Assembly (NCBI GenBank): GCA_964396685.1 | Contig: CAYNFS010000011.1 | Span: 1 to 38,795 of the forward strand | From: CAYNFS01 sp964396685 | GTDB lineage: Bacteria; Patescibacteriota; Doudnabacteria; UBA920; 2-01-FULL-46-14 | DNA: 38,795 nucleotides | Reading direction: 5' to 3' | In this document: positions 14,476 through 21,048 of the stretch, one piece after another | Layout: every line of letters begins with the position of its first letter | How positions within the stretch are numbered: position 1 is the stretch's first letter | Translations under genes and position numbers: made by a program | The notes under the pieces: generated by a model | Told to the model about the DNA's origin: nothing | Seen by the model: only the letters and a program-made list of their open reading frames with translations | Databases searched by the model: none

Positions 14476-16073
14476 CTACTCCCACTCTACCGTTCCTGGG
14501 GGTTTTGAGGTGATATCATAGACCACGCGATTAATACCCCGGACTTCGTTCGTGATGCGCACGGAGATTTTTTCAAGAAGCCAGTGNNNNNNNNNNCGTA
14601 GGGGAGGCGCGCCCAGTGGGCGGTCATAAAATCTTTGGTAGTGATTGCGCGAATTATGACAGGATGTCCATAGGTTCTGGCATCGCCTTGCACGCCGACT
14701 GACTTGATGTCCGGCAGGACGGCGAAGTATTGTTGTGTATTGTATTTAGTATGTTGTATTTCGCTTCGGACTATAGCGTCCGCCTGTCTTAATAAATTTA
14801 GTTTTTCTTGCGTGACTTCGCCGATGATTCGCACGGCCAAGCCCGGGCCGGGGAAAGGCTGGCGATTTACGATAGAGTGGGGCAGGTCAAGAAGTTTTCC
14901 TATTTTTCTTACCTCATCTTTGTACAGCTCGCGCAGGGGTTCGATAAGCTTAAGCCCCATTTTTTTAGGCAATCCGCCGACATTGTGGTGCGATTTGATG
15001 ACCGCCGCAGTTCTGCCGACAGATACACCGGATGTGATGGCGTCTGTGTAGAGGGTGCCTTGGACGAGGAATTTGATTTTTCTACCCCCTCTTAATCTCC
15101 CCCTTCGCATGGGGGAGAAAAGATTGCGGGCTTCGCGCTCAAAGATTTTGATAAAAAGTCGGCCGATGATTTTGCGTTTGCGCTCGGGATCGGTGACACC
15201 TTTGAGAGCGTGCAAAAATTCTTTTTGGGCGTTGATGATTTTGAGGTTGAATTTCAAGAACTCCCCCTTCCCCCTCTTTGGAAAAGAGGGGGTTTGGGAA
15301 GCAAAAGCCTTTTTTATCTCCTCAACCTCTTCTTCTCGCATCAAGCCGGTATCTACAAATATACAAGTCAGGTTTTTGCCAATTGCTTTTGCCACAAGTG
15401 TTGCGGCCACTGCCGAATCAACCCCTCCCGAGAGGGCGCAGATTGCTTTGTCATTTCCGATTTTGGCCCTGATTTCGGCAACGGTTTTTTGCACGAAGCC
15501 GGAAAGTTTCCACGTTTTTTTGGCGCCGGTGAGTTTGACAAAGCGCGCCAGCATTTTACGGCCGTTTCTGGTATGGACGACTTCCGGATGAAACTGCAGG
15601 CCGTAGATTTTTTTGGGCTCATGAGCCATGGCCGCGTAGCGGCAGTTTTGAGAGCTTGCGGTATGGATAAATTCTTTGGGAAGCTTTACCACCTGGTCCC
15701 CGTGCGACATCCACACTGATTGTTTTGGTTTTAAGTTTTGGAAGATGGCGCTTTTTTTGATCGTGACAAGGGCCGGGCCGTATTCGCGGTTCTTGCCTGC
15801 CCTCACCTTTCCGTCCAGTTCAAAAGCAATCAGCTGATGTCCGTAGCAGATGCCAAGAATGGGGACATCAAGCCGAAAAATTTTTCTGTCCACCCGCAAA
15901 GCCCCTTTCTCGGAAAGATTTTGCGGCCCTCCGGAGAGGATGATGCCGTCGGCTTTTGCCAGTTCGGATAGGGCGTGATTATGGGGGACGAGCTCGGCAA
16001 AAACGCCCATCTCGCGGATGCGTCGGACGATAAGATGCGAATACTGGGACCCGAAATCTAAAACAAAAATCAT
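14476..16073 (-). CDS. guaA: GMP synthase (glutamine-hydrolysing), spans a 10-N assembly gap
   Basis: Converts XMP to GMP with glutamine and ATP. The glutaminase domain shows LDFGSQYSHLIVRRIRE, the nucleophile in GICYGHQL (C76) and LQFHPEVVHT. The ATP-pyrophosphatase domain has ALSGGVDSAVAATL, and the dimerisation domain has QPFPGPGLAVRIIGEVT and DFMTAHWARLPY. After LPY the sequence hits N at 14587-14596. Beyond it another frame continues as WLLEKISVRI, then NEVRGINRVVYDITSKPPGT and EWE-stop (14476-14478). Joining the frames needs a gap of 2 mod 3 bases, so 10 N is a placeholder and the gene is probably intact. Three repeat-derived segments are in frame: QTPSFPKRGKGEF (15259-15300), NLFSPMRRGRLRGG (15083-15121) and IQHTKYNTQQY (14731-14761). 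The start overlaps the stop of the deaminase gene (ATGA). Confidence 0.93.
14587..14596. other. Run of 10 N (assembly gap) inside guaA
   Basis: Ten undetermined bases. The reading frame before and after does not match with ten bases, so the true distance differs. Confidence 0.99.
14731..14761. repeat. AT-rich word repeat inside guaA
   Basis: Words of the TGTATTGTATTTAGTATG type, repeated and read in frame as IQHTKYNTQQY in GMP synthase. The same style occurs in miaA at about 1838-1860. Confidence 0.6.
15083..15121. repeat. C/G-run palindromic repeat inside guaA
   Basis: TACCCCCTCTTAATCTCCCC with GGGGGAGAAA on the other side of a short loop. It is nearly identical to 3673-3719 and 2361-2411. 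Translated in frame as SPMRRGRLRGG. Confidence 0.8.
15259..15300. repeat. C/G-run palindromic repeat inside guaA, second copy
   Basis: ACTCCCCCTTCCCCCTCTTT pairs with AAAGAGGGGG. It is related to the gatB copy at 1013-1061 and translated in frame as QTPSFPKRGKGEF. Confidence 0.75.
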
Positions 16074-17059
16074 TTTATGAATGTTGCTTCAAACGCCCAC
16101 TTGGTGCACTGTCTGATTTGCTTGTTATTCAAAATTCGATTCTTTTTCAAAAATTCCTGCTCTTTGTAGATGTTGGTGCGGTACATTTCCGGCCCGTCGG
16201 TGTTGATGGTGAATCTTACTTTGTTTTTGAGAAGCGTCCTGATTATCAATTTTAGCTCACCGATATTTTTCACAACACTGTTGCGCAGATTGGACGTGGG
16301 GCAAATTTCCAGGACGATTTTTTGCCTGGCAATCGCTTTGATTATTTCCGGATCTTTGACGCATTTGACTCCGTGGCCGATGCGGTTTGGCTTGATTTCA
16401 TTCACCACATAGCGCATTTCTTCAATATCTCCTTCTTCTCCGGTGTGAATCGTGATTCCTAGGCCCGCTTTTCTCGCCTGGTGGAAGAGGGGAGCATGTT
16501 TTTTCATGGAGAAAGTTTTGCGGTAAGGGCCTGCTAGGTCTATGCCGATAATCCGATCGCCGCTGTATTTAATCGCTTTTTTCAAAATGATTTCGTTTTG
16601 TTGGAAAGTCAGCATGCGGTCCATCATCAGAATAATTCCCGCTTTGACCTGCGGGTATTCCAGAAGCGCTTTGTCCAGCCCCCAGACCGCGGACATTATG
16701 ATGTGATCCAGGTCTCGTTCGCCGCCCCGATTTCGCTTCATAGGGTTGAAGCGCAACTCCTGTAGGATGAGGTTGTTTTTGCGGTAGCCTCCGCCGACCA
16801 CGCTTTTCACTGATTCCTCAACGGCCTCCGGGGAGGATTGGATGAGCTCGGTCCAGTGGAAAAAATTATTGTGCATTTCGTCAAGATTGCGATTCCGCTC
16901 GTTCCCACTCATAGTAATCATATTCTCAAAATCCCAGTAGTTTTTGCTGGGGAGCTTGATGCCCTGCCTGTGCGCGATGGACCACAAAATCGGCGGGTCA
17001 ACCGCGGCGCCGAGATGAGTGTGGAGTTCAGCGCGAGGAGTTTTAGTGATTTGAGTCAT
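16070..17059 (-). CDS. Adenosine deaminase-like metalloenzyme
   Basis: A member of the adenosine/adenine deaminase family (TIM-barrel amidohydrolases), 329 aa. The zinc and catalytic motifs are in order: HTHLG near residue 13, TIHTGEEGD (His ligand and catalytic Glu), RIGHG, and NTDGPEM. In classical adenosine deaminases the last motif is NTDDP; here the second Asp is Gly, so substrate choice may differ. The gene sits between guaB (17-bp overlap) and guaA (ATGA overlap), which points to purine salvage such as adenosine or adenine conversion feeding IMP to GMP. The exact substrate (adenosine, adenine or another aminopurine) cannot be read from the sequence. Confidence 0.85.
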   Translation of the reverse strand: MTQITKTPRAELHTHLGAAVDPPILWSIAHRQGIKLPSKNYWDFENMITMSGNERNRNLDEMHNNFFHWTELIQSSPEAVEESVKSVVGGGYRKNNLILQELRFNPMKRNRGGERDLDHIIMSAVWGLDKALLEYPQVKAGIILMMDRMLTFQQNEIILKKAIKYSGDRIIGIDLAGPYRKTFSMKKHAPLFHQARKAGLGITIHTGEEGDIEEMRYVVNEIKPNRIGHGVKCVKDPEIIKAIARQKIVLEICPTSNLRNSVVKNIGELKLIIRTLLKNKVRFTINTDGPEMYRTNIYKEQEFLKKNRILNNKQIRQCTKWAFEATFIK

Positions 17060-18116
17060 AATTCGGCGCTTTCTTGTTGATAAACACGCTATGCGGATGT
17101 GATTCCCTCAAACCGGCGTTTGTAATTCTAATAAACTTTGCTCTTTTCGGAATATCAGCTATGGTTCTTGCTCCCAGATATCCCATGCCGGATCTCAAAC
17201 CCCCCGTGATTTGTTCGATGACTTCCTTGAGAGGCCCTTTGTATTTGACCAAGGCTTCTACGCCCTCGGGAACGAAAGTTTTTGCCCCTTTCTGAAAGTA
17301 GCGGTCGGTTGAGACATTGAGCCTCATCACTCCCAGACTTCCCATGCCGCGGTACTCTTTGTAAAGTTCGCCTTTGACTTTAACAATTTTGCCCGGCGCT
17401 TCTTTTGTTCCAGAAAGCATAGAGCCGAGCATAACCGATGAGGCGCCGGCGGCCAAGGCTTTGACCGCATCGCCTGAATATTTGATACCGCCATCGGCAA
17501 TGACCGGGACTTTGTATTTTTTGGCAACCGATACCACATCAATAATCGCGGTCAGTTGAGGCACGCCGACTCCCGCAACAACCCTTGTTGTGCATATGGA
17601 GCCGGGACCAATGCCAACTTTTAGGGCATCGGCAAAAGGCGCAAATGCCCTTGCTGCTTCGCGGGTTGCGATGTTGCCGACAACAAGTTGGGCTTTGATT
17701 GATTTTTTGATTTTGAGTACTGCTTGGATTATGGCTTTCACATGAGCATGAGCCGTGTCAATGACAATTATGTCAGCACCCGCTTTGTCTAAAGCCTTTG
17801 CTCTTTCCAAGTCAGTGCCGCCAATTGCGGCCCCTGCCAATACTCCGGCTTTTTTTACTTTCTTGAGCATTTTGACCTGTTCTTCTATGGAGCAGTTTCT
17901 GTGCAGAATAGAAATACCGCCAAGTTTGCCAAGTGCGATGGCCATCTGGCTTTCGCTTACGGTATCCATGGCGGCGGAGACAACAGGTATTTGGATTTTT
18001 ATTTTACGGGTTAAATTTGTTTCGAGTTCAGCCTCACTTCGCGCGATATCCGACTCCCGGGGTTCAAGCAGGACATCGTCAAATGTGAGGCCTAAAGATA
18101 TTATCTTACTATCCAT
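17043..18116 (-). CDS. guaB: IMP dehydrogenase, short form without CBS domains
   Basis: Oxidises IMP to XMP with NAD, the committed step to GMP. It is 357 aa against about 490 in most bacteria. The barrel goes directly from HRNCSIEEQVKMLKKVKKAG to AGAAIGG, so the Bateman (two-CBS) regulatory module is missing. Active-site motifs are complete: TFDDVLLEP, SAAMDTVSE, GIGPGSICTTR (Cys175), ADGGIKYSGD, YRGMGSLG and the GGLRSGMGYLGA loop. Loss of CBS removes the known purine-nucleotide allosteric site. A promoter 5 bases before the ATG suggests a leaderless mRNA. First gene of the guaB-deaminase-guaA block. Confidence 0.96.
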   Translation of the reverse strand: MDSKIISLGLTFDDVLLEPRESDIARSEAELETNLTRKIKIQIPVVSAAMDTVSESQMAIALGKLGGISILHRNCSIEEQVKMLKKVKKAGVLAGAAIGGTDLERAKALDKAGADIIVIDTAHAHVKAIIQAVLKIKKSIKAQLVVGNIATREAARAFAPFADALKVGIGPGSICTTRVVAGVGVPQLTAIIDVVSVAKKYKVPVIADGGIKYSGDAVKALAAGASSVMLGSMLSGTKEAPGKIVKVKGELYKEYRGMGSLGVMRLNVSTDRYFQKGAKTFVPEGVEALVKYKGPLKEVIEQITGGLRSGMGYLGARTIADIPKRAKFIRITNAGLRESHPHSVFINKKAPNYDSNH

Positions 18117-18121
18117 AGTGT

Positions 18122-18149
18122 ATTATATAGCATAATTTGGAAAAAGCAA
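18122..18149 (-). promoter_or_regulatory. Promoter for guaB, probably leaderless
   Basis: On the minus strand TTGCTT (18149-18144), a 16-base spacer and TATAAT (18127-18122). Five bases separate the -10 from the guaB ATG. Confidence 0.7.
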
Positions 18150-18153
18150 CAAA

Positions 18154-19110
18154 TTAGATTTTAATTTTCATAACTCGCCAACGGCCGGCGAGGTCTTTGT
18201 AGAAGACAACTTGAGAGTGGGGGAAATACTTTTTGGCAAGTTTTGCAAGTAATGGTTTTTGGGAGGAGTCATGTTCAAGGATGAGGGTGATGTTGTATGT
18301 GTCATTGCGAGCTCCGACGCGAGGTCGGAGCGTGGCAATCTCTCTGGGATTGCTTCGTCGTCCGTCTAAGGCAGACTCCTCGCAATGACGTGATAATTGC
18401 TGGAAAAGTTTGAGAAAGTGCTTAAGGCCGTCGTGAACTTCAACCAAAGCGAATTTTGGTTCGTATTTGAGGTCGGGATTGGAGGAGTATCGGGCGGGAG
18501 TGAGATAGGGGAGATTAGCTAGAATTAAGGTGTTAGGTTTTAGCTTATAGCTTTCAGTTTTAAGAAGTGGAGAGAGGAGATTGCCGCGCAGGAACTTGAT
18601 TTTTTTGGCCACTCCGTGCCTGCGGGCGTTAAGCTTTGCAATTCTTAGAGCTTTGGGAGAAGAGTCTGTGGCGAAAAACTTGAGATTGCTTCGTCGCAGA
18701 CCCCTCGCAATGACGCCCAGACTGATGATGATATTGCCGCTTCCGGTACCGAGGTCGATAACAGCTTTTAGGTTATAGCTTTTAGCTTTTAGGATTTCTA
18801 AAGCGAGTTCAACAAGCAATTCGGTTTCCGGGCGGGGGATGAGAACATCGGGCGTTACGACAAAATCCAAGCCAAAAAATTCTTTGTGGCCGGTAAGATA
18901 GGCGATAGGCCAATGGCGGGCGCGTTTGCGGATCAGTAGTTGGTAGTGAGTAGTTTGTAGTTTGGATATTTTCTTGTGGGGATTCGCGTAGAGATAGGTT
19001 TTGTCGCATTTGCGGACATGACATAACAAAACCTCGGCATCGAGGGCGGGAGAAGACGAGTTCGTGTGCAATGTTTTAATAGCCCAAGATAAAGATTCTT
19101 GGATGATCAT
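18154..19110 (-). CDS. prmC: Release factor glutamine methyltransferase, with several in-frame repeats
   Basis: PrmC (HemK) methylates the glutamine of the GGQ motif in release factors and follows prfA here, the common pairing. At 318 aa it is longer than the usual 280. Visible are the N-terminal helical domain (ALDAEVLLCHV), PIAYLTGHKEFFGLDFVV, IPRPETELLVE, the SAM-binding VIDLGTGSGNIIISL and the substrate motif ANLPY (a variant of NPPY). At least five segments are encoded by dispersed repeats: LQTTHYQLL, KAKSYNLKA, VIARGLRRSN, TESYKLKPN and RHCEESALDGRRSNP with the following 15 residues. The frame is kept through all of them. Function is likely retained, since all core motifs are present. 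Confidence 0.94.
   Translation of the reverse strand: MIIQESLSWAIKTLHTNSSSPALDAEVLLCHVRKCDKTYLYANPHKKISKLQTTHYQLLIRKRARHWPIAYLTGHKEFFGLDFVVTPDVLIPRPETELLVELALEILKAKSYNLKAVIDLGTGSGNIIISLGVIARGLRRSNLKFFATDSSPKALRIAKLNARRHGVAKKIKFLRGNLLSPLLKTESYKLKPNTLILANLPYLTPARYSSNPDLKYEPKFALVEVHDGLKHFLKLFQQLSRHCEESALDGRRSNPREIATLRPRVGARNDTYNITLILEHDSSQKPLLAKLAKKYFPHSQVVFYKDLAGRWRVMKIKI
18301..18389. repeat. GTCATTGCGA...CGCAATGAC inverted repeat inside prmC
   Basis: Same element as 1515-1610, here wholly inside a coding gene. It adds about 30 residues between the catalytic NLPY region and the last strands of PrmC. Confidence 0.8.
18684..18714. repeat. Half copy of the GATTGCTTCGTCG element inside prmC
   Basis: It carries only the right half of the 1515-1610 element (GATTGCTTCGTCGCAGACCC then CTCGCAATGAC). 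Translated in frame as VIARGLRRSN. Confidence 0.75.
18764..18794. repeat. Word repeat inside prmC
   Basis: AGCTTTTAGGTTATAGCTTT followed by TAGCTTTTAGG. Similar words are at 18541-18564 (TAGCTTATAGCTTTCAG) and 18935-18965 (TAGTTGGTAGTGAGTAG). All are read in frame. Confidence 0.6.
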
Positions 19111-19121
19111 TTATTCGACCT

Positions 19122-19163
19122 CTCCTTTAATTCCTCCCCTCGCCAGGGGAGGAGGGAAAGGAG
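19122..19163. repeat. Palindromic repeat at the prfA 3' end
   Basis: Nested arms CTCCTTTAATTCCTCCCCT and AGGGGAGGAGGGAAAGGAG. The core matches the in-frame gatB copy at 285-330. It supplies the last codons and stop of prfA. Confidence 0.8.
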
Positions 19164-20236
19164 GGGGCGAGCATTCTTTTCTGGTCTTCTGCGGCCAACG
19201 CTCTAATTACAGGTTCAATTTCGCCATCCATGATTTTAGTAATTTGATTCCAGTTTTGATTTATGCGATGGTCGGTGACGCGGTCCTGCGGAAAATTGTA
19301 GGTTCTGATTTTTTCCGAACGATCCCCGGCGCCGATCTGGGAACGTCTCTTCTCTTTGAGAACTTTTTCGCGCTTTTCCCTCTCTTGTTCAAAAATTCGT
19401 GCCCGCAGTACTGCCATGGCTTTCTCTTTGTTTTGCGTTTGGCTTCTTTCGTCCTGGGATTGGGCCGTTATTCCTGTGGGAATGTGGGTGATTTTGATTG
19501 CCGAATATGTGGTATTTACCGACTGGCCGCCGTGACCCGAGGCCGTTGAGGCTTCTATCTTTAAATCTTTTGGATCAATTTTGATGTCAACTTCTTCTGC
19601 CTCTGGCAGTACGGCCACAGTAACGGTTGAAGTGTGGATTCGTCCGGATTTTTCTGTGTCAGGAACTCTTTGCACGCGATGCACCCCGGACTCGTACTTT
19701 AGTCTCGCAAAAGGGCCTTTCTTGTCCGCCGAAGCTTTAGCGGAGGCGGAGATTTCAAAAATCACTTCTTTGAAGCCGCCGATTCCAATGCGGTTTGTTG
19801 CGAGAAGCTTTGTTTTCCAGCCTTGAGATTCGGCATATTTTTGGTACATACGGAAAAGTTCGGCCGCAAAAAGCGCCGACTCGTCACCACCGGCACCGGC
19901 CCGAATTTCCATAATGATATCTTTTTCATCCAACGGGTCTTTGGGGAGCAAATCTAGGTCGATTTGAGATTTTAGATTTGAGATTTTAGATTTGAGAGCA
20001 TCTATTTCATCTGTAGCAATTTTGCGAAGCTCTTCGTCTTTTTCTTCTTTTAGGATTTTTTCAAATCCCCCTACTTCCTTCTCAAGTTTTTCCAGCTCCT
20101 GTATTTTTTCCACCAGAGGCAAAAGCTCTGCTTGCTTTTTGCCAAGCTCTTTGAGCTCTTGGGGATTAGTCATTGACGCAAGCCGGTTTTGGATTTCCTG
20201 ATATTCTTTTAGAATTGATTGGTATTGTTTATTCAT
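19127..20236 (-). CDS. prfA: Peptide chain release factor 1
   Basis: RF1 terminates at UAA and UAG. It is 369 aa with an N-terminal coiled coil. The stop-codon reading motif P-x-T is present as VPDTEKSGRIHTS, and the peptidyl hydrolysis motif is EASTASGHGGQSVNTTYSA. NTT rather than NRT after GGQ also favours RF1 over RF2. Downstream comes GAGDRSEKIRTYNFPQDRVT. Repeat-derived residues are SKISNLKSQID (19961-19998), SASAKASADKKG (19725-19750) and the C-terminus SFPSSPGEGRN (repeat 19122-19163). It lies 16 bp upstream of prmC. Many genes here end in UGA, so an RF2 must lie elsewhere. Confidence 0.97.
   Translation of the reverse strand: MNKQYQSILKEYQEIQNRLASMTNPQELKELGKKQAELLPLVEKIQELEKLEKEVGGFEKILKEEKDEELRKIATDEIDALKSKISNLKSQIDLDLLPKDPLDEKDIIMEIRAGAGGDESALFAAELFRMYQKYAESQGWKTKLLATNRIGIGGFKEVIFEISASAKASADKKGPFARLKYESGVHRVQRVPDTEKSGRIHTSTVTVAVLPEAEEVDIKIDPKDLKIEASTASGHGGQSVNTTYSAIKITHIPTGITAQSQDERSQTQNKEKAMAVLRARIFEQEREKREKVLKEKRRSQIGAGDRSEKIRTYNFPQDRVTDHRINQNWNQITKIMDGEIEPVIRALAAEDQKRMLAPSFPSSPGEGRN
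19725..19750. repeat. TCCGCC...GGCGGA repeat inside prfA
   Basis: TCCGCCGAAGCTTTAGCGGA is followed by GGCGGA. It encodes SASAKASADK in frame. Relatives of the TCCGCC/GGCGGA type are at 24789-24818 and 11479-11495. Confidence 0.65.
19961..19998. repeat. Word repeat inside prfA
   Basis: GATTTGAGATTTTAGA occurs twice in tandem and encodes SKISNLKSQID within the coiled-coil part of RF1. Confidence 0.65.
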
Positions 20237-20245
20237 AGTCAGGCC

Positions 20246-20313
20246 ACGAAATTACGAGATAGTACGAAAATACGAAATTTCGTACTTTCGTAATAGATTC
20301 GTAAGTTCGTAAG
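20246..20313. repeat. ACGAA-word repeat array between rpmE and prfA
   Basis: Repeated words TACGAAAATACGAAATTTCG and their complements TTCGTA, TTCGTAAG fill the gap. They can form a hairpin of AT-rich arms. Confidence 0.65.
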
Positions 20314-20314
20314 G

Positions 20315-20596
20315 TTATTTTTCAACTTTTGCCGCAGCGCGTTTTTGTTCTTTTTTGAGAATTTTTTGTTTCTTGGAAGTATGCTTTCTGGTTTTGGCTG
20401 AAGCGGCTCTTAAACGGAATTTCTCCACGCGGCCGGCAGTATCCACGAGCTTTTGCTTGCCGGTGTAAAAGGGATGACAGTTTGAGCAAATTTCAACATG
20501 CAGTTCCGGTTTGGTGGAGCCGACTGTAAAAGCATTGCCGCACGCGCAGATGACTTTGGCTTGGGCATAGTAAGTTGGATGAATATCGGCTTTCAT
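20315..20596 (-). CDS. rpmE: 50S ribosomal protein L31 (zinc type)
   Basis: Large-subunit ribosomal protein, 93 aa from the Met at 20596 (MKADIHPTYYAQAKVICACG). The zinc-binding cysteines are present as CAC near residue 16 and CSNC near 37 (C+ type), followed by the family motif HPFYTGKQKLVDTAGRVEKF. A Lys/Arg/Ala-rich extension of about 30 residues follows. A longer upstream frame reaches 20686 but has no family support. Downstream are prfA and prmC. Confidence 0.95.
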   Translation of the reverse strand: MKADIHPTYYAQAKVICACGNAFTVGSTKPELHVEICSNCHPFYTGKQKLVDTAGRVEKFRLRAASAKTRKHTSKKQKILKKEQKRAAAKVEK

Positions 20597-20644
20597 GCCA
20601 CTTAGTTTAGCAGAAGAATTTGGGACTAGCAAGAGTGCCAATAC

Positions 20645-20681
20645 AAAAAACCCGCTTCGTGTTTTTGAGAAGGGGCTTTTT
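20645..20681 (-). terminator. Hairpin with T-runs on both strands after the HU gene
   Basis: CCC-CTTC pairs with GAAG-GGG around a loop with one bulged G. Flanking runs are CTTTTT on the plus strand and GGGTTTTTTG on the minus strand. It lies just past the HU stop, and would end HU transcription before rpmE. Confidence 0.6.
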
Positions 20682-20694
20682 GGCAAGTACTATC

Positions 20695-20967
20695 TTAAAG
20701 GATCGCTTCTTTGGCGGCTTTGGCGACCCGGAATTTGAGAACGGTCTTGGCCGGGATTTTGATTTGCTCGCCGGTTGCCGGGTTTCGGCCCATGCGTTCG
20801 GCTCTTTGCTTCTTGACAAGTTTGCCCAAGCCTGGGATAGTAAATTCCCCAGAGCTTTTGGCCTCTTGATAGGCCATTTGGACTAGTGCATCGAGCATTG
20901 CCGACGCCTCTTTTCGGCTCTTGCCCAGCTTTTCGGCCATGGCCTGCAACATTTGGGATTTGGTCAT
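20695..20967 (-). CDS. hup: HU-family DNA-binding protein
   Basis: Histone-like nucleoid protein of normal length (90 aa). The start MTKSQMLQAMAEKLGKSRKE forms the dimer helices. The DNA-binding arm holds the family signature GRNPATGEQIKIPAK, followed by FRVAKAAKEAI. It bends DNA and compacts the nucleoid as a dimer. It is a single gene between the decarboxylase gene and a terminator. Confidence 0.96.
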   Translation of the reverse strand: MTKSQMLQAMAEKLGKSRKEASAMLDALVQMAYQEAKSSGEFTIPGLGKLVKKQRAERMGRNPATGEQIKIPAKTVLKFRVAKAAKEAIL

Positions 20968-21048
20968 ATTTTTTGTTAATGATTAGATTTTAATTATCTT
21001 AATGGGTATTTTACACTAAAGTCAATTTTTTGGCCAATTTTTCATATC

